Notes: a model not told the origin generated them from the letters alone. Shown: positions 42,794-50,716, numbered from the stretch's first letter. The stretch: 64,000 nt of DNA from Prevotella communis (GCF_022024175.1 NZ_CP091794.1:2666001-2730000), one strand, 5' to 3'. Translations and numbers: made by a program.

Positions 42794-45001
42794 ATGAATA
42801 TCAAACATTTTCTCACGCTTCTGATTGTCACCCTTTTGTTTGGAATGCCAACAGGACTCAACGCTGCTGAGCAGAAAAAAGCCAACATCGTCTGTTTTGT
42901 GAAATTCGCTGACGAAACAGACGGAACCATGTTTGTAGATCAGCCCTTCAGTTACTACGAACGGATGTTTAATGGCAATACCGAAGGCACACAGAGCGTT
43001 TACAACTATTTTAAGCACTCGTCATACGGACTGTTAGACTGGACCACAAGTTTCTTCCCCGCCCCCAGTGAGAACTCAAAGATTATGTCCTATACAGCCA
43101 GTCAGCCACGTGGTTTCTATCAGGAGAAGAGCAGCATCAATCCTGATGGATACGATGACGCAACAGCGATGGCTGCTCGTGAGAGAGCACTTATAAAAGA
43201 GATTATCAATTATCTCGACCAAAACCTACCAGAAAATACCACTGTTGATGCCGACAATGACGGAATGGCCGATAATTTGACGATTATCCTCAGCAGCTGT
43301 TCTGATATTTCCAGCCGATATATGCTCTGGCCTCACCGCTCCGACTTAGTGTCAGCCAACAATGAGTTCATGATTCATGGTAAGAAAGTAGTAGGTTACC
43401 TGATGGTATTCGATGAAGCCCGTCAGATTACAGCTCCCACGACGCTGGGTGTTATCTGTCATGAGATGTCCCATTCTTTAGGTACTTACGATCTCTATCA
43501 TGTCAACGACAAAAAGAACCCTGTAGGCATTTGGGATCTGATGTCCGACAATCAGAACGTGCCTCAGCAAATGACAGTCTACACGAAGTATCGCTACTGC
43601 AAATGGGTTGACAATATCCCTGAGATTTCTACTCCCGGCACTTACACACTAAACCCTGTTGGAGGCTCTTCACGCGAAAATATTGCCTACAAAATTAAGC
43701 CCGTTGGCAGCGATGAATATTTCGTTGTAGAATATCGCAAAAAGGAAGGCTACGATAGCAGTATCCCTGCCTCAGGCCTCATCATCTATCGTATTAATCC
43801 AAAGTTCTCTGGTGGTAACGTAGGCTATAATGGCACTACCCGTTTGGACGAGCAATATATCTTCCGTCCAGGTGGCAGCACCACTTCCGATGGTAACATC
43901 TCGCAGGCTAACTTCAGTCAGGAGAGCGGACGCACGTCCTTTGGCGGACTTGCTACCGAAAAACCCTTCTATAGCGACGGTACAACTGCGAACTTTGCCA
44001 TTGCCAACATCTCATCCTGCGGTGAGACTCTCTCATTCGAACTATTAGAAACCAGTAAGCAGCTCATCTTATCTACTGCCAATCTTACACTGAAAGGTCA
44101 GAAGAACAGTGCCGCCACATTAACGGTAGCCAGTGATGTAAACTGGACTATCGCTAATATTCCAACATGGCTCACAGTGACACCTGCTACAGGAGAGGCC
44201 GGCACAACCATAATCAATATTGTGGCCAGTAGCGACAACACCACAGGTCTTGAGAGACAAGCCACATTGACTGTACAGGCCACCTCTGAAGAGACACTCG
44301 CCAAGACCATTACTGTCACACAAGAGAACTTCGCTTCAGATGTCATCCTGTTCGATGATTTCGAGAACACAGAAAATCCTAATGGCTGGGAAATCAGCTA
44401 TGAAGGCGAAGCTGGTCGTGGCTGGCAATATACCACAGGTTCTACAACAGGAAAGCTTACCAGTATGACCAATAGTGGTACGCATGCCATGACCCTCAAA
44501 GAAGCATTCTACGAAGAGAAACATATGGATGCCAAGCTCACCTCTAAGGAATTTGCCAATGGTACAAAGTTGACATTCTACTCTCACTGCAACGGTGGCA
44601 ATGCTAAGCCAAAAGTTGCCCCCGTCTATATCATAGAAGTAAGCAGCGATGGCGGCAACACTTGGAACACAATCTTCGATGTACTCAAAGACTATCCACG
44701 TGACGAGCAAGGCAATACCGTCAAGGTACTGACATACACAAAGATTACGCTCGACCTCACCCCATATAGTTCTGAACATATGAAGATACGCTTCAACTGT
44801 TACGACACCACCAACGAGGGTCTGCAGTACTGGTGGCAGATTGACGATGTAGAGATTACGGGGGCAGCTGATGCTACTGGCATCACGCTAACCTCCACCA
44901 CCCGTCAGTCAGCACCCATCTACGACCTGCAGGGACGCCGTCTCAGCAAGAAGCCGTCCAAGGGTGCCTATGTGAGCAATGGAAAGATATACCTGAGATA
45001 A
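42794..45001 (+). CDS. M6-type secreted metalloprotease with BACON domain and sorting tail
   Basis: A 735-residue exported protein: signal peptide (cut near residue 24), an M6 (immune inhibitor A-like) catalytic domain with the zinc motif HEMSHSLGTYDLYH (about 223), a BACON domain (about 418-512, with WLTVTPATGEAG), a jelly-roll-like domain (about 515-695, with WQIDDVEITG) and the tail PIYDLQGRRLSKKPSKGAYVSNGKIYLR. It is probably exported by the SprA system and attached to the surface. It follows the terminator of the SusCD unit, with no clear promoter of its own, so some read-through is likely. Confidence 0.88.
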   Translation: MNIKHFLTLLIVTLLFGMPTGLNAAEQKKANIVCFVKFADETDGTMFVDQPFSYYERMFNGNTEGTQSVYNYFKHSSYGLLDWTTSFFPAPSENSKIMSYTASQPRGFYQEKSSINPDGYDDATAMAARERALIKEIINYLDQNLPENTTVDADNDGMADNLTIILSSCSDISSRYMLWPHRSDLVSANNEFMIHGKKVVGYLMVFDEARQITAPTTLGVICHEMSHSLGTYDLYHVNDKKNPVGIWDLMSDNQNVPQQMTVYTKYRYCKWVDNIPEISTPGTYTLNPVGGSSRENIAYKIKPVGSDEYFVVEYRKKEGYDSSIPASGLIIYRINPKFSGGNVGYNGTTRLDEQYIFRPGGSTTSDGNISQANFSQESGRTSFGGLATEKPFYSDGTTANFAIANISSCGETLSFELLETSKQLILSTANLTLKGQKNSAATLTVASDVNWTIANIPTWLTVTPATGEAGTTIINIVASSDNTTGLERQATLTVQATSEETLAKTITVTQENFASDVILFDDFENTENPNGWEISYEGEAGRGWQYTTGSTTGKLTSMTNSGTHAMTLKEAFYEEKHMDAKLTSKEFANGTKLTFYSHCNGGNAKPKVAPVYIIEVSSDGGNTWNTIFDVLKDYPRDEQGNTVKVLTYTKITLDLTPYSSEHMKIRFNCYDTTNEGLQYWWQIDDVEITGAADATGITLTSTTRQSAPIYDLQGRRLSKKPSKGAYVSNGKIYLR

Positions 45002-45017
45002 CTATTTCATATCAGCA

Positions 45018-45827
45018 ATGAAGATAGAAAATAAAATCACCGAACAGCCTTCACGCTACGATCACCTGGAACAGATGTCGGTAGCTGAGTTGCTCCAACA
45101 TATCAACGAAGAGGATATGCTGGTGGCAGAGGCTGTACACAAGGCTATGCCGCAGATTCAGGCTTTGGTGGAAGCTATTGAGCCAAGGATGAAACGCGGA
45201 GGCCGACTCTTCTATGTGGGCGCAGGCACCAGCGGCCGACTGGGTGTGCTCGATGCCAGCGAACTGCCTCCTACCTTTGGTGTGCCTGAAGACTGGGTGA
45301 TTGGACTCATTGCTGGTGGCGACAAGGCGTTACGCCACGCCGTAGAAAACGCTGAAGATATTGCTGAACAAGGTTGGAAGGACCTCGCGTCTTTCCAGCC
45401 TACAGCAGACGACACCGTGATAGGCATTGCCGCTTCCGGCACCACGCCTTATGTCATAGGTGCCGTTCGTGAAGCCCGTCAGCACGGACTGCTTACCGGT
45501 TGCATCACCAGCAATCCAGAAACGCCCCTTGCCTCGGCTGTTGCTTTTCCCATTGAGACGATTGTAGGCCCTGAGTTCGTCACAGGCTCCAGTCGCATGA
45601 AAAGTGGCACGGCCCAGAAGATGGTGCTTAACATGATTTCCACCACGCTGATGATACGCATGGGACGTGTAGAGGGGAATCGTATGGTGAAGATGCAACT
45701 CACAAATGCCAAGCTCGTGGATCGCGGCACCCGCATGATTCAGGAGTCGCTTGGCATCTCCTATGAAGAAGCCGAACGCCGTCTGCTGGAGGCAGGCAGC
45801 GTGGATGACGTATTAAACAATAAATAA
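45018..45827 (+). CDS. murQ: N-acetylmuramic acid 6-phosphate etherase
   Basis: A 269-residue SIS-domain lyase that cleaves the lactyl ether of MurNAc 6-phosphate to give GlcNAc 6-phosphate and D-lactate in cell-wall recycling. Seen: GAGTSGRLGVLDASELPPTF (about 60-79), IAASGTTPYV and SSRMKSGTAQKMVLNM. The protein is slightly shorter than E. coli MurQ (298). It begins 16 bp after the M6 protease, and the next gene follows after 4 bp. Confidence 0.93.
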   Translation: MKIENKITEQPSRYDHLEQMSVAELLQHINEEDMLVAEAVHKAMPQIQALVEAIEPRMKRGGRLFYVGAGTSGRLGVLDASELPPTFGVPEDWVIGLIAGGDKALRHAVENAEDIAEQGWKDLASFQPTADDTVIGIAASGTTPYVIGAVREARQHGLLTGCITSNPETPLASAVAFPIETIVGPEFVTGSSRMKSGTAQKMVLNMISTTLMIRMGRVEGNRMVKMQLTNAKLVDRGTRMIQESLGISYEEAERRLLEAGSVDDVLNNK

Positions 45828-45831
45828 GAAC

Positions 45832-46359
45832 ATGCAAGAAATCAAGATTTATCATTCTGTCTGGAGAACGCTCCTCCTTACCCTTGTCTGTGCCGCGTTT
45901 GTAGCTATGGCCTTCATGATGATAGCCCATCCGTCATCAAGTCGCTGGAATCCCATATTCTTGCAGGTGGTAGGAGTTATAGGCATCCTATTCTTCGGAT
46001 TCGGTCTCATTGTCATACCTTCTATGATGATCAGAGAGCGGATAACCGGTCAGGCCTATATCACCATCACGGACAAGAGTTTCATTGTTCGTGGTTCAAA
46101 AGCGTTTATAACTAATTTTTCAGATGTTGAGGCCTTTGAGATCGTGGAAATAGGAAAACAAAAGTGTATTTCCATTCATTACAAACCTAATATCGAGATT
46201 CAGAAACTGGAGGATGCCAGTTTTCTGGAGCGTCTCGCCCGTAGATTTAATACCAATCTTACAGGTGCCCAGGAACATCTGACGACTACAGGTACAAACA
46301 TAAAAACAGAAGAACTGTTCGAGATACTGAACGAGCGACTGAACAATTCCCGTAATTAA
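45832..46359 (+). CDS. STM3941-like small membrane protein
   Basis: A 175-residue protein with two membrane helices (about 13-35 and 44-66) followed by a cytoplasmic PH-like part with ITITDKSFIVRGSKAFITNFSDV and an amphipathic C-terminus. This layout fits the STM3941 family, which has no known function. It lies 4 bp after murQ and is probably co-transcribed with it. Confidence 0.65.
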   Translation: MQEIKIYHSVWRTLLLTLVCAAFVAMAFMMIAHPSSSRWNPIFLQVVGVIGILFFGFGLIVIPSMMIRERITGQAYITITDKSFIVRGSKAFITNFSDVEAFEIVEIGKQKCISIHYKPNIEIQKLEDASFLERLARRFNTNLTGAQEHLTTTGTNIKTEELFEILNERLNNSRN

Positions 46360-46416
46360 GATGCCTTGTAAGATATTTTTAATATCCCTAAAATCCCCCA
46401 AAAACACCCCTAAAAT

Positions 46417-46508
46417 TTTGAGTTAACTAAAATCATGATTTGATTTAACTCGATTGATGATTTTAGTTAACTCAAACGATTAAATTAGTTAACTGGCCAT
46501 TTTTAAGG
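46417..46508. repeat. 22-bp iterated repeats within a 20-bp inverted repeat
   Basis: AGTTAACT or a one-base variant recurs exactly every 22 bp, at 46421, 46443, 46465 and 46487. Over the same stretch a perfect 20-bp inverted repeat pairs 46417-46436 with 46457-46476. It lies in the gap between two convergent genes. Confidence 0.8.
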
Positions 46509-46551
46509 CCCGTTTTTTGTTTACTTTTTTGTTTACTTGATCTCATGGTCG

Positions 46552-47574
46552 TTACTTCAATAATTGCAATACAGTTTCTGGCGACACCTCCATCTTCGTA
46601 ACAGCACACATGCCTGCGCCCATATCCTTCACGCTGGCACCAAGCAGATAGACATCATCGTCGATAATCAGAAATCTATCATGGTTCCTTTGTGGCAATT
46701 GTATGAACTTTATTTCACGATACTGCTCATTATGCTTCTTCAGATCCACCATGAACGGCTCGTAATAGCGGCTATAAATCATAGCTTCCACATCATCAGC
46801 TCGCTTATCCAAAAGCGAAAGCACTCGATCGTCTACATAGTTATCTATCAGCACTATGCGCTGCTTAGCACTCCTCACCAAGTCAGATACGTACGTCCAC
46901 GCATCCCACACGCAACCAGTGGCAAATATCTGTTCTGGCAAAAGCTTGGGCGATTGTTTGTCCATCCTGTCGAAAAGCACATCCATCTTCTGGTCTGTTT
47001 CAAACTGGTGTTTTTCCAATTGCGCTATACGCATCAGAATACCTGCATTCTGAACCATAAAACGTCGCATAGCCACGAAAGCATTCATAATAGTAATGCT
47101 CCTTTCTATAGCAATTTTACTATGCACAACGCTTGAAAGTTGTCCTATTCCCTGCTCTGTAAAAGCATAAGGTAAGGTGGGACGAAACTTCAAAGACTGG
47201 AGGTGGTCACAATTTGCAACCACCTCGCCAACTTCTTCTTTTGTCAATTCAAAACGAAAAGACTCAGGAAACCTTTCAATATTACGCTTTGCCTGTTGAT
47301 TAAGACGTTTTGTCGTTACTCCATAAAGCCTTGCAATATCTTGGTCTATAAGCACTTGCTCGCCTCTGACTGTAACTATTAGCTTTTCAATGTCGTATTG
47401 ACTGAGATTAGTTTCTTGCAGGTTATCACAATTTGCAACAACCTCTTCAGGGTGATCACCGCTCGGCCCTACGGGACGCTTGTCCAAACAAGAATTTGCA
47501 ACCACCTCCTTGGACTGGTCGCATTTTGCGACCGGTTCCTTTTTATTTTTCTTCTTATTTGTATTGTTTACCAT
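46552..47574 (-). CDS. ORF6N domain protein with PLD-like C-terminus
   Basis: A 340-residue protein. A repeat-bearing N-terminus (1-55) precedes an ORF6N DNA-binding domain (about 58-170; VLIDQDIARLYGVTTKRLNQQAKRN and LPYAFTEQGI), which in phages is found with antirepressors. The C-terminal part (about 200-340) resembles a phospholipase D fold with one degenerate HKD motif, HDRFLIIDD, where the Lys is Arg. The motif [E/P]V[V/A]A[N/K]xCD occurs four times (near residues 14, 24, 43 and 118), encoded by palindromic DNA. It may be a phage-derived regulator or nuclease-like protein. Its start overlaps a truncated upstream frame. Confidence 0.78.
   Translation of the reverse strand: MVNNTNKKKNKKEPVAKCDQSKEVVANSCLDKRPVGPSGDHPEEVVANCDNLQETNLSQYDIEKLIVTVRGEQVLIDQDIARLYGVTTKRLNQQAKRNIERFPESFRFELTKEEVGEVVANCDHLQSLKFRPTLPYAFTEQGIGQLSSVVHSKIAIERSITIMNAFVAMRRFMVQNAGILMRIAQLEKHQFETDQKMDVLFDRMDKQSPKLLPEQIFATGCVWDAWTYVSDLVRSAKQRIVLIDNYVDDRVLSLLDKRADDVEAMIYSRYYEPFMVDLKKHNEQYREIKFIQLPQRNHDRFLIIDDDVYLLGASVKDMGAGMCAVTKMEVSPETVLQLLK
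47200..47226. repeat. Palindromic coding repeat in ORF6N domain
   Basis: GAGGTGGT (47200-47207) and ACCACCTC (47219-47226) pair around an 11-base loop. The unit encodes EVVANCDHL in frame. Related units lie near 47420-47445, 47488-47508 and 47517-47533 (GGTCGC/GCGACC). Confidence 0.7.
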
Positions 47575-47647
47575 TGATTAATCTATTTTCAAGTGCAAAA
47601 GCTGAAAGACTGGCCACAGTCAAAAATAAGGATAATAACAGTTTCAT
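47555..47647 (-). pseudogene. Truncated secreted-protein gene (signal peptide only)
   Basis: A frame of 30 residues starts with an ATG that shares ATGA with the mmcQ-like stop. It encodes a good signal peptide (MKLLLSLFLTVASLSAFA, then LENRLINGKQYK) and stops at TAA inside the start of the ORF6N gene. The overlapping start suggests it was the third gene of the unit and lost its body, perhaps when the ORF6N gene entered. Alternatively it is a genuine short peptide. Confidence 0.45.
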
Positions 47648-47994
47648 ATCTTTTTTTTCGTATATTTCGCCTTGACTACCTTGTATGAGTTTCGAGTCAG
47701 TTCCTTCAGCAGATCATCAGGGGCTGTCGTTGGATTAATGCCTATCCAGTATTTGGGTGATTCGTTGTACGGGTTCCCGATACACTCATACTGTGCCTTA
47801 AGATCTTCAATGCGTTCTGGCTGGCATTTCAGCGAGATAACGGAGAAATCATTGCAATCGAAGAATGAGAACATGTGTCCTGCTACGTAAAACACCAATA
47901 CTCCCTCTCCGTTCTTGAACTTCTGGAAAGGAAGTTTCTCTTCTATGTCTTCGCCTAACGACAGGCAGAACTCACGATAGTCTTCTATGTTCAT
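47644..47994 (-). CDS. MmcQ/YjbR family DNA-binding-like protein
   Basis: A 116-residue single-domain protein with a CyaY-like fold. Family marks: VFYVAGHMFSFFDCND near residue 33, LKCQPERIEDL and SPKYWIGINP. The family is often called DNA-binding, but its role is not settled. Its ATG overlaps the stop of the condensation-domain gene (ATGA), and its own stop overlaps the ATG of the truncated secreted gene the same way. Confidence 0.85.
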   Translation of the reverse strand: MNIEDYREFCLSLGEDIEEKLPFQKFKNGEGVLVFYVAGHMFSFFDCNDFSVISLKCQPERIEDLKAQYECIGNPYNESPKYWIGINPTTAPDDLLKELTRNSYKVVKAKYTKKKI

Positions 47995-49286
47995 TTCTGC
48001 TTAGCATTTCGATAATCGGCAATGGGGGCTATCTGTAGCGGATGACGGTCTGGAATCTCGTAAGTCAGCCCCTGCTGATGCAGCTCGTCGAGGAACGTAT
48101 CAAGATATACATCGGTTGCAAAACGCTGCATGAAACTGATGCTGAAAACACCTGCGGCAGCACTTACTTCCACTACAATCATATAGGCAGAGTCTGTCTC
48201 TGTGCGCATCTCCCTGACATATTGTTCGGCAGCACCCAGACGGGCCTTCCCCACATAACTGAACATACACGAACCGTACTGCTGACTCAGTTGGTTTGTC
48301 GGAGCAAAGGCCTGATAGCGGGCTTGAAGCGTGGGCAGTTGTTCCACCCTTTCCATCCGGTCTTGGGTCTGCCAGAAATAGTCTTGCAGGTTGTCTGGAT
48401 AAGTCTGCTCGGCTATCATCTTGCGGAAAGCTGCTATCTGAGTATCAAAGTCCGCCTGCTGCATATCTTGCCCCAGTGGCAGGAACAGTCCGCCTACTTG
48501 TGAATGGTGTGCCGCAGTGGTTCCGAGTGTCTTTCTCAAATCAACTGCTACTGTAACGGTTGGTGCCAGAGGCGCACTCTCTGGATGCAGACGGGCGATG
48601 GCTCTTGCCAGAAGCAGGGTTAGGAAAGAAGTAGGCGTGGCACCGCATGCCCGCACACGCTTCATCATCTGCTCCTCAGAGATGCGTATCTGTACCACTT
48701 CTTTCTTATCAGAAAGGGGTACGATGGCATCGGTGGCCAGATTGATAACCTTGGGACGCTCGGGCAGCTGCTGCGGGTGGATGCTCGTTGGTCTTGGCAG
48801 TGTGGCAGGATCTGTCCATTCTGCCTCGTCGATGATGTCACCTGCCACCCAGACTCCTGCAGGGTCTAACTCACTATCGTAGCGTCGCCGGCAGTATTCA
48901 TAGAGCAATGTCCGGAGGATGCGATAGGCGGCAGTCCCGTCGATGAGCGCATGAAAGAAATCCAATGCCACGCAATCGTCCCACCATGAAAAAGCCATCA
49001 GATGTTCGTTGGCTTCTTCACTGCACAAACATACCGGCTGACGGCTGTTGGTTACTTTCCAGGGCAGTGGATTGTCATGGTAAACATAATGTTCGCTGCC
49101 GTCAGCATCGCGTTCGACACCAAGTTTGACACACAGGTAAGGGTATCTCGTCTGTACTGCTGCCACTGCTTCTTCGAGCAGATGCCTATCCACATCATCT
49201 TTCATCTGAAGAACGATGCGCACCGTCATAGGGTACTCGTCATCGGCCCTATTCAAGTAGAAACGCTCAATATATAATCTCTGCAT
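47991..49286 (-). CDS. Stand-alone condensation-domain acyltransferase-like protein
   Basis: A 431-residue soluble protein of the CoA-dependent acyltransferase/condensation superfamily. The active-site motif HxxxDG is present as FFHALIDGTAAYRIL (about residue 112), and a DFGWG-like position is not clear. No carrier protein or peptide synthetase module is near, so it more likely acts as a free acyl- or acetyltransferase. Start: TTG at 49305-49307 is possible, but ATG at 49284-49286 (MQRLYIERFY) is chosen. It is the first intact gene of a tightly overlapping unit with the MmcQ-like gene. Confidence 0.65.
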   Translation of the reverse strand: MQRLYIERFYLNRADDEYPMTVRIVLQMKDDVDRHLLEEAVAAVQTRYPYLCVKLGVERDADGSEHYVYHDNPLPWKVTNSRQPVCLCSEEANEHLMAFSWWDDCVALDFFHALIDGTAAYRILRTLLYEYCRRRYDSELDPAGVWVAGDIIDEAEWTDPATLPRPTSIHPQQLPERPKVINLATDAIVPLSDKKEVVQIRISEEQMMKRVRACGATPTSFLTLLLARAIARLHPESAPLAPTVTVAVDLRKTLGTTAAHHSQVGGLFLPLGQDMQQADFDTQIAAFRKMIAEQTYPDNLQDYFWQTQDRMERVEQLPTLQARYQAFAPTNQLSQQYGSCMFSYVGKARLGAAEQYVREMRTETDSAYMIVVEVSAAAGVFSISFMQRFATDVYLDTFLDELHQQGLTYEIPDRHPLQIAPIADYRNAKQK

Positions 49287-49389
49287 CGGTCGGTTTAGAT
49301 TTGTCAAAGTCTATTTGCTCTGCATGAACAGCCAGTCGCGAACTGCGGCAATTCACTCCTACTGCCAGCAAAAACATTACTTTCTTCAT
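49267..49389 (-). other. Possible 40-residue leader frame
   Basis: An ATG at 49387-49389 opens a 40-codon frame (MKKVMFLLAVGVNC start) that ends in TGA at 49267, overlapping the first codons of the condensation-domain gene by 20 bp. It may be a leader peptide coupled to that gene or a gene remnant. A -7 box lies upstream at 49468-49475. Confidence 0.3.
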
Positions 49390-49467
49390 ATTCTTAATCC
49401 CTGCATCATAGCCGTCCCTTATCAAGGGGCTCTAAACTACCAAGACCTTTTTACTTAAACGATGTTG

Positions 49468-49475
49468 CAAAATTA
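49468..49475 (-). promoter_or_regulatory. -7 box upstream of condensation-domain unit
   Basis: TAATTTTG on the minus strand. It gives a leader of about 175 bases before the ATG at 49286, including the 40-codon frame. No TTTG is seen upstream. Between here and the terminator at 49614 no other feature is seen. Confidence 0.45.
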
Positions 49476-49613
49476 GTCATTTCTGATAAATTCTGAGGTT
49501 TTATGAGTAATTTTGTGGCTGTTTTTGAGAATAATTAAGGTATGCCGGAGCAGCAGCGGACAAGTACATAGGGGACGGGTGAGTGTCCCCAGGTGTTCTA
49601 AAAACTGCTCTGG

Positions 49614-49652
49614 CAATAAAAAACCGCCCGCAGTCTCTATAGACGCGGGCGG
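49614..49652 (-). terminator. Strong terminator after secreted protein gene
   Basis: CCGCCCGC (49624-49631) and GCGGGCGG (49645-49652) form an 8-bp all-GC stem; on the minus strand a T run follows. It ends the transcript of the gene at 49707-50624. Confidence 0.88.
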
Positions 49653-49706
49653 CACACTAACTAACTAACAATCTTTTCATCAAAAAAAACTACTAACCAA
49701 TCCTAA

Positions 49707-50624
49707 CTATTTAACAATAACCTTCTTTCCATTGACGATATACAGGCCTTTAGCAGGATGAGCAACGCGCTGACCAGCGATGTTGAAGTACTGGCTGTTG
49801 GCAGTTTGCTCTTGGCTCTTTGCTACATTGGCAATGCCAGTAGCATCGGTACGGATGACGATGCCAGGACACTTAGTCTGAATGGCTGTCCAGTCCTCGT
49901 CCCAACGGCCAGCTTCTGAGACGTCGAGAACTGTAGCTGTAGAAGCCAGTTTCTTAGCCAGCAGAGCATAGTCGTCGTAAGCCTCCGGATGCCAGTCGCC
50001 ATCCCATGTACACTGATAGGTACCCTTGCCAATGACACCAGTCACCTTGACTTCACCTGTCAGCGAATTGTCGGCACATGCAAGAATACCCTTGCCATTC
50101 ACCATCGTACCCTCAAATTTTATATCATCGACATAGAAGGTTTTACCTTCACCTTGAGGCGTCTTTTCAAAAGGCCAGATAGCCAGCACATTATTACCAT
50201 TATCCGTAACCTTTTCGTTGTCAGGACCGGCAGCGAACTCATAAACCATAACTTGCCATCCGTCACCACCATTGTACCATGCTATACGCTCAGCATTATA
50301 GGCACCATCCTTACCCTCAAGCTGTACCAGCACATTGTGTGCATCAGTCATTTTCAGGCGCATGGTCAAACGGCGCAGTGCCTTGAAGTCTACATCGCCA
50401 ACAGGCAGTGCTGCGTTGTGGTGCTCGTCGTTCCAGCCACCAGGGTTAGCCTTCAGCGTGAACTTCATTATCTTGTTGCCATCTTCTTCTACTACAGTAG
50501 GATCTGCACGGTTCCAGAAACCACCGTCCGAACCGACTTCCTTGTCCGTTCCGTCCCAGAGAACTACCTGTGCGTTACAAACTGTTGCTGCGAAGAGCAT
50601 TGCGAGTAAAAATACTTTTTTCAT
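49707..50624 (-). CDS. Secreted carbohydrate-binding-like protein with sorting tail
   Basis: A 305-residue exported protein: signal peptide (MKKVFLLAMLFAATVCNAQ), a galactose-binding-like beta-sandwich (about 20-185; ends in KTFYVDDIKFEG as CBM-type domains do), a second region (about 190-270) and the tail YFNIAGQRVAHPAKGLYIVNGKKVIVK. A heptad DNA repeat (49794-49828) encodes the linker KSQEQTANSQ before the tail. The frame extends upstream to 50687, but the -7 box at 50666 lies there, so ATG 50622-50624 is chosen. Operator spacing shared with two fructan promoters suggests it binds fructan at the surface. Confidence 0.72.
   Translation of the reverse strand: MKKVFLLAMLFAATVCNAQVVLWDGTDKEVGSDGGFWNRADPTVVEEDGNKIMKFTLKANPGGWNDEHHNAALPVGDVDFKALRRLTMRLKMTDAHNVLVQLEGKDGAYNAERIAWYNGGDGWQVMVYEFAAGPDNEKVTDNGNNVLAIWPFEKTPQGEGKTFYVDDIKFEGTMVNGKGILACADNSLTGEVKVTGVIGKGTYQCTWDGDWHPEAYDDYALLAKKLASTATVLDVSEAGRWDEDWTAIQTKCPGIVIRTDATGIANVAKSQEQTANSQYFNIAGQRVAHPAKGLYIVNGKKVIVK
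49794..49828. repeat. Degenerate 7-bp tandem repeat in frame
   Basis: Five units on the plus strand: GCTGTTG, GCAGTTT, GCTCTTG, GCTCTTT, GCTACAT. They encode a Gln/Ser/Ala-rich linker just before the sorting tail. Confidence 0.65.
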
Positions 50625-50665
50625 AAGCGTTGTTGTTTTAGAATTAATATTGTTTTTGGTTGCTG

Positions 50666-50673
50666 CAAAATTA
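50666..50673 (-). promoter_or_regulatory. -7 box of secreted protein gene (fructan regulon)
   Basis: TAATTTTG on the minus strand; no TTTG at the -33 position, which fits a promoter that needs an activator. Half-sites lie 52 and 80 bp upstream. Confidence 0.6.
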
Positions 50674-50716
50674 GTATCAAAATACAATAAGTACTATCAA
50701 TAATGTTACATAGAAT

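Noticed and set aside
46417-46476. Simple bidirectional terminator between convergent genes
   Set aside because: Stem is long and AT-rich but has no flanking T or A runs in the right place, and the exact 22-bp period is not explained by a terminator.
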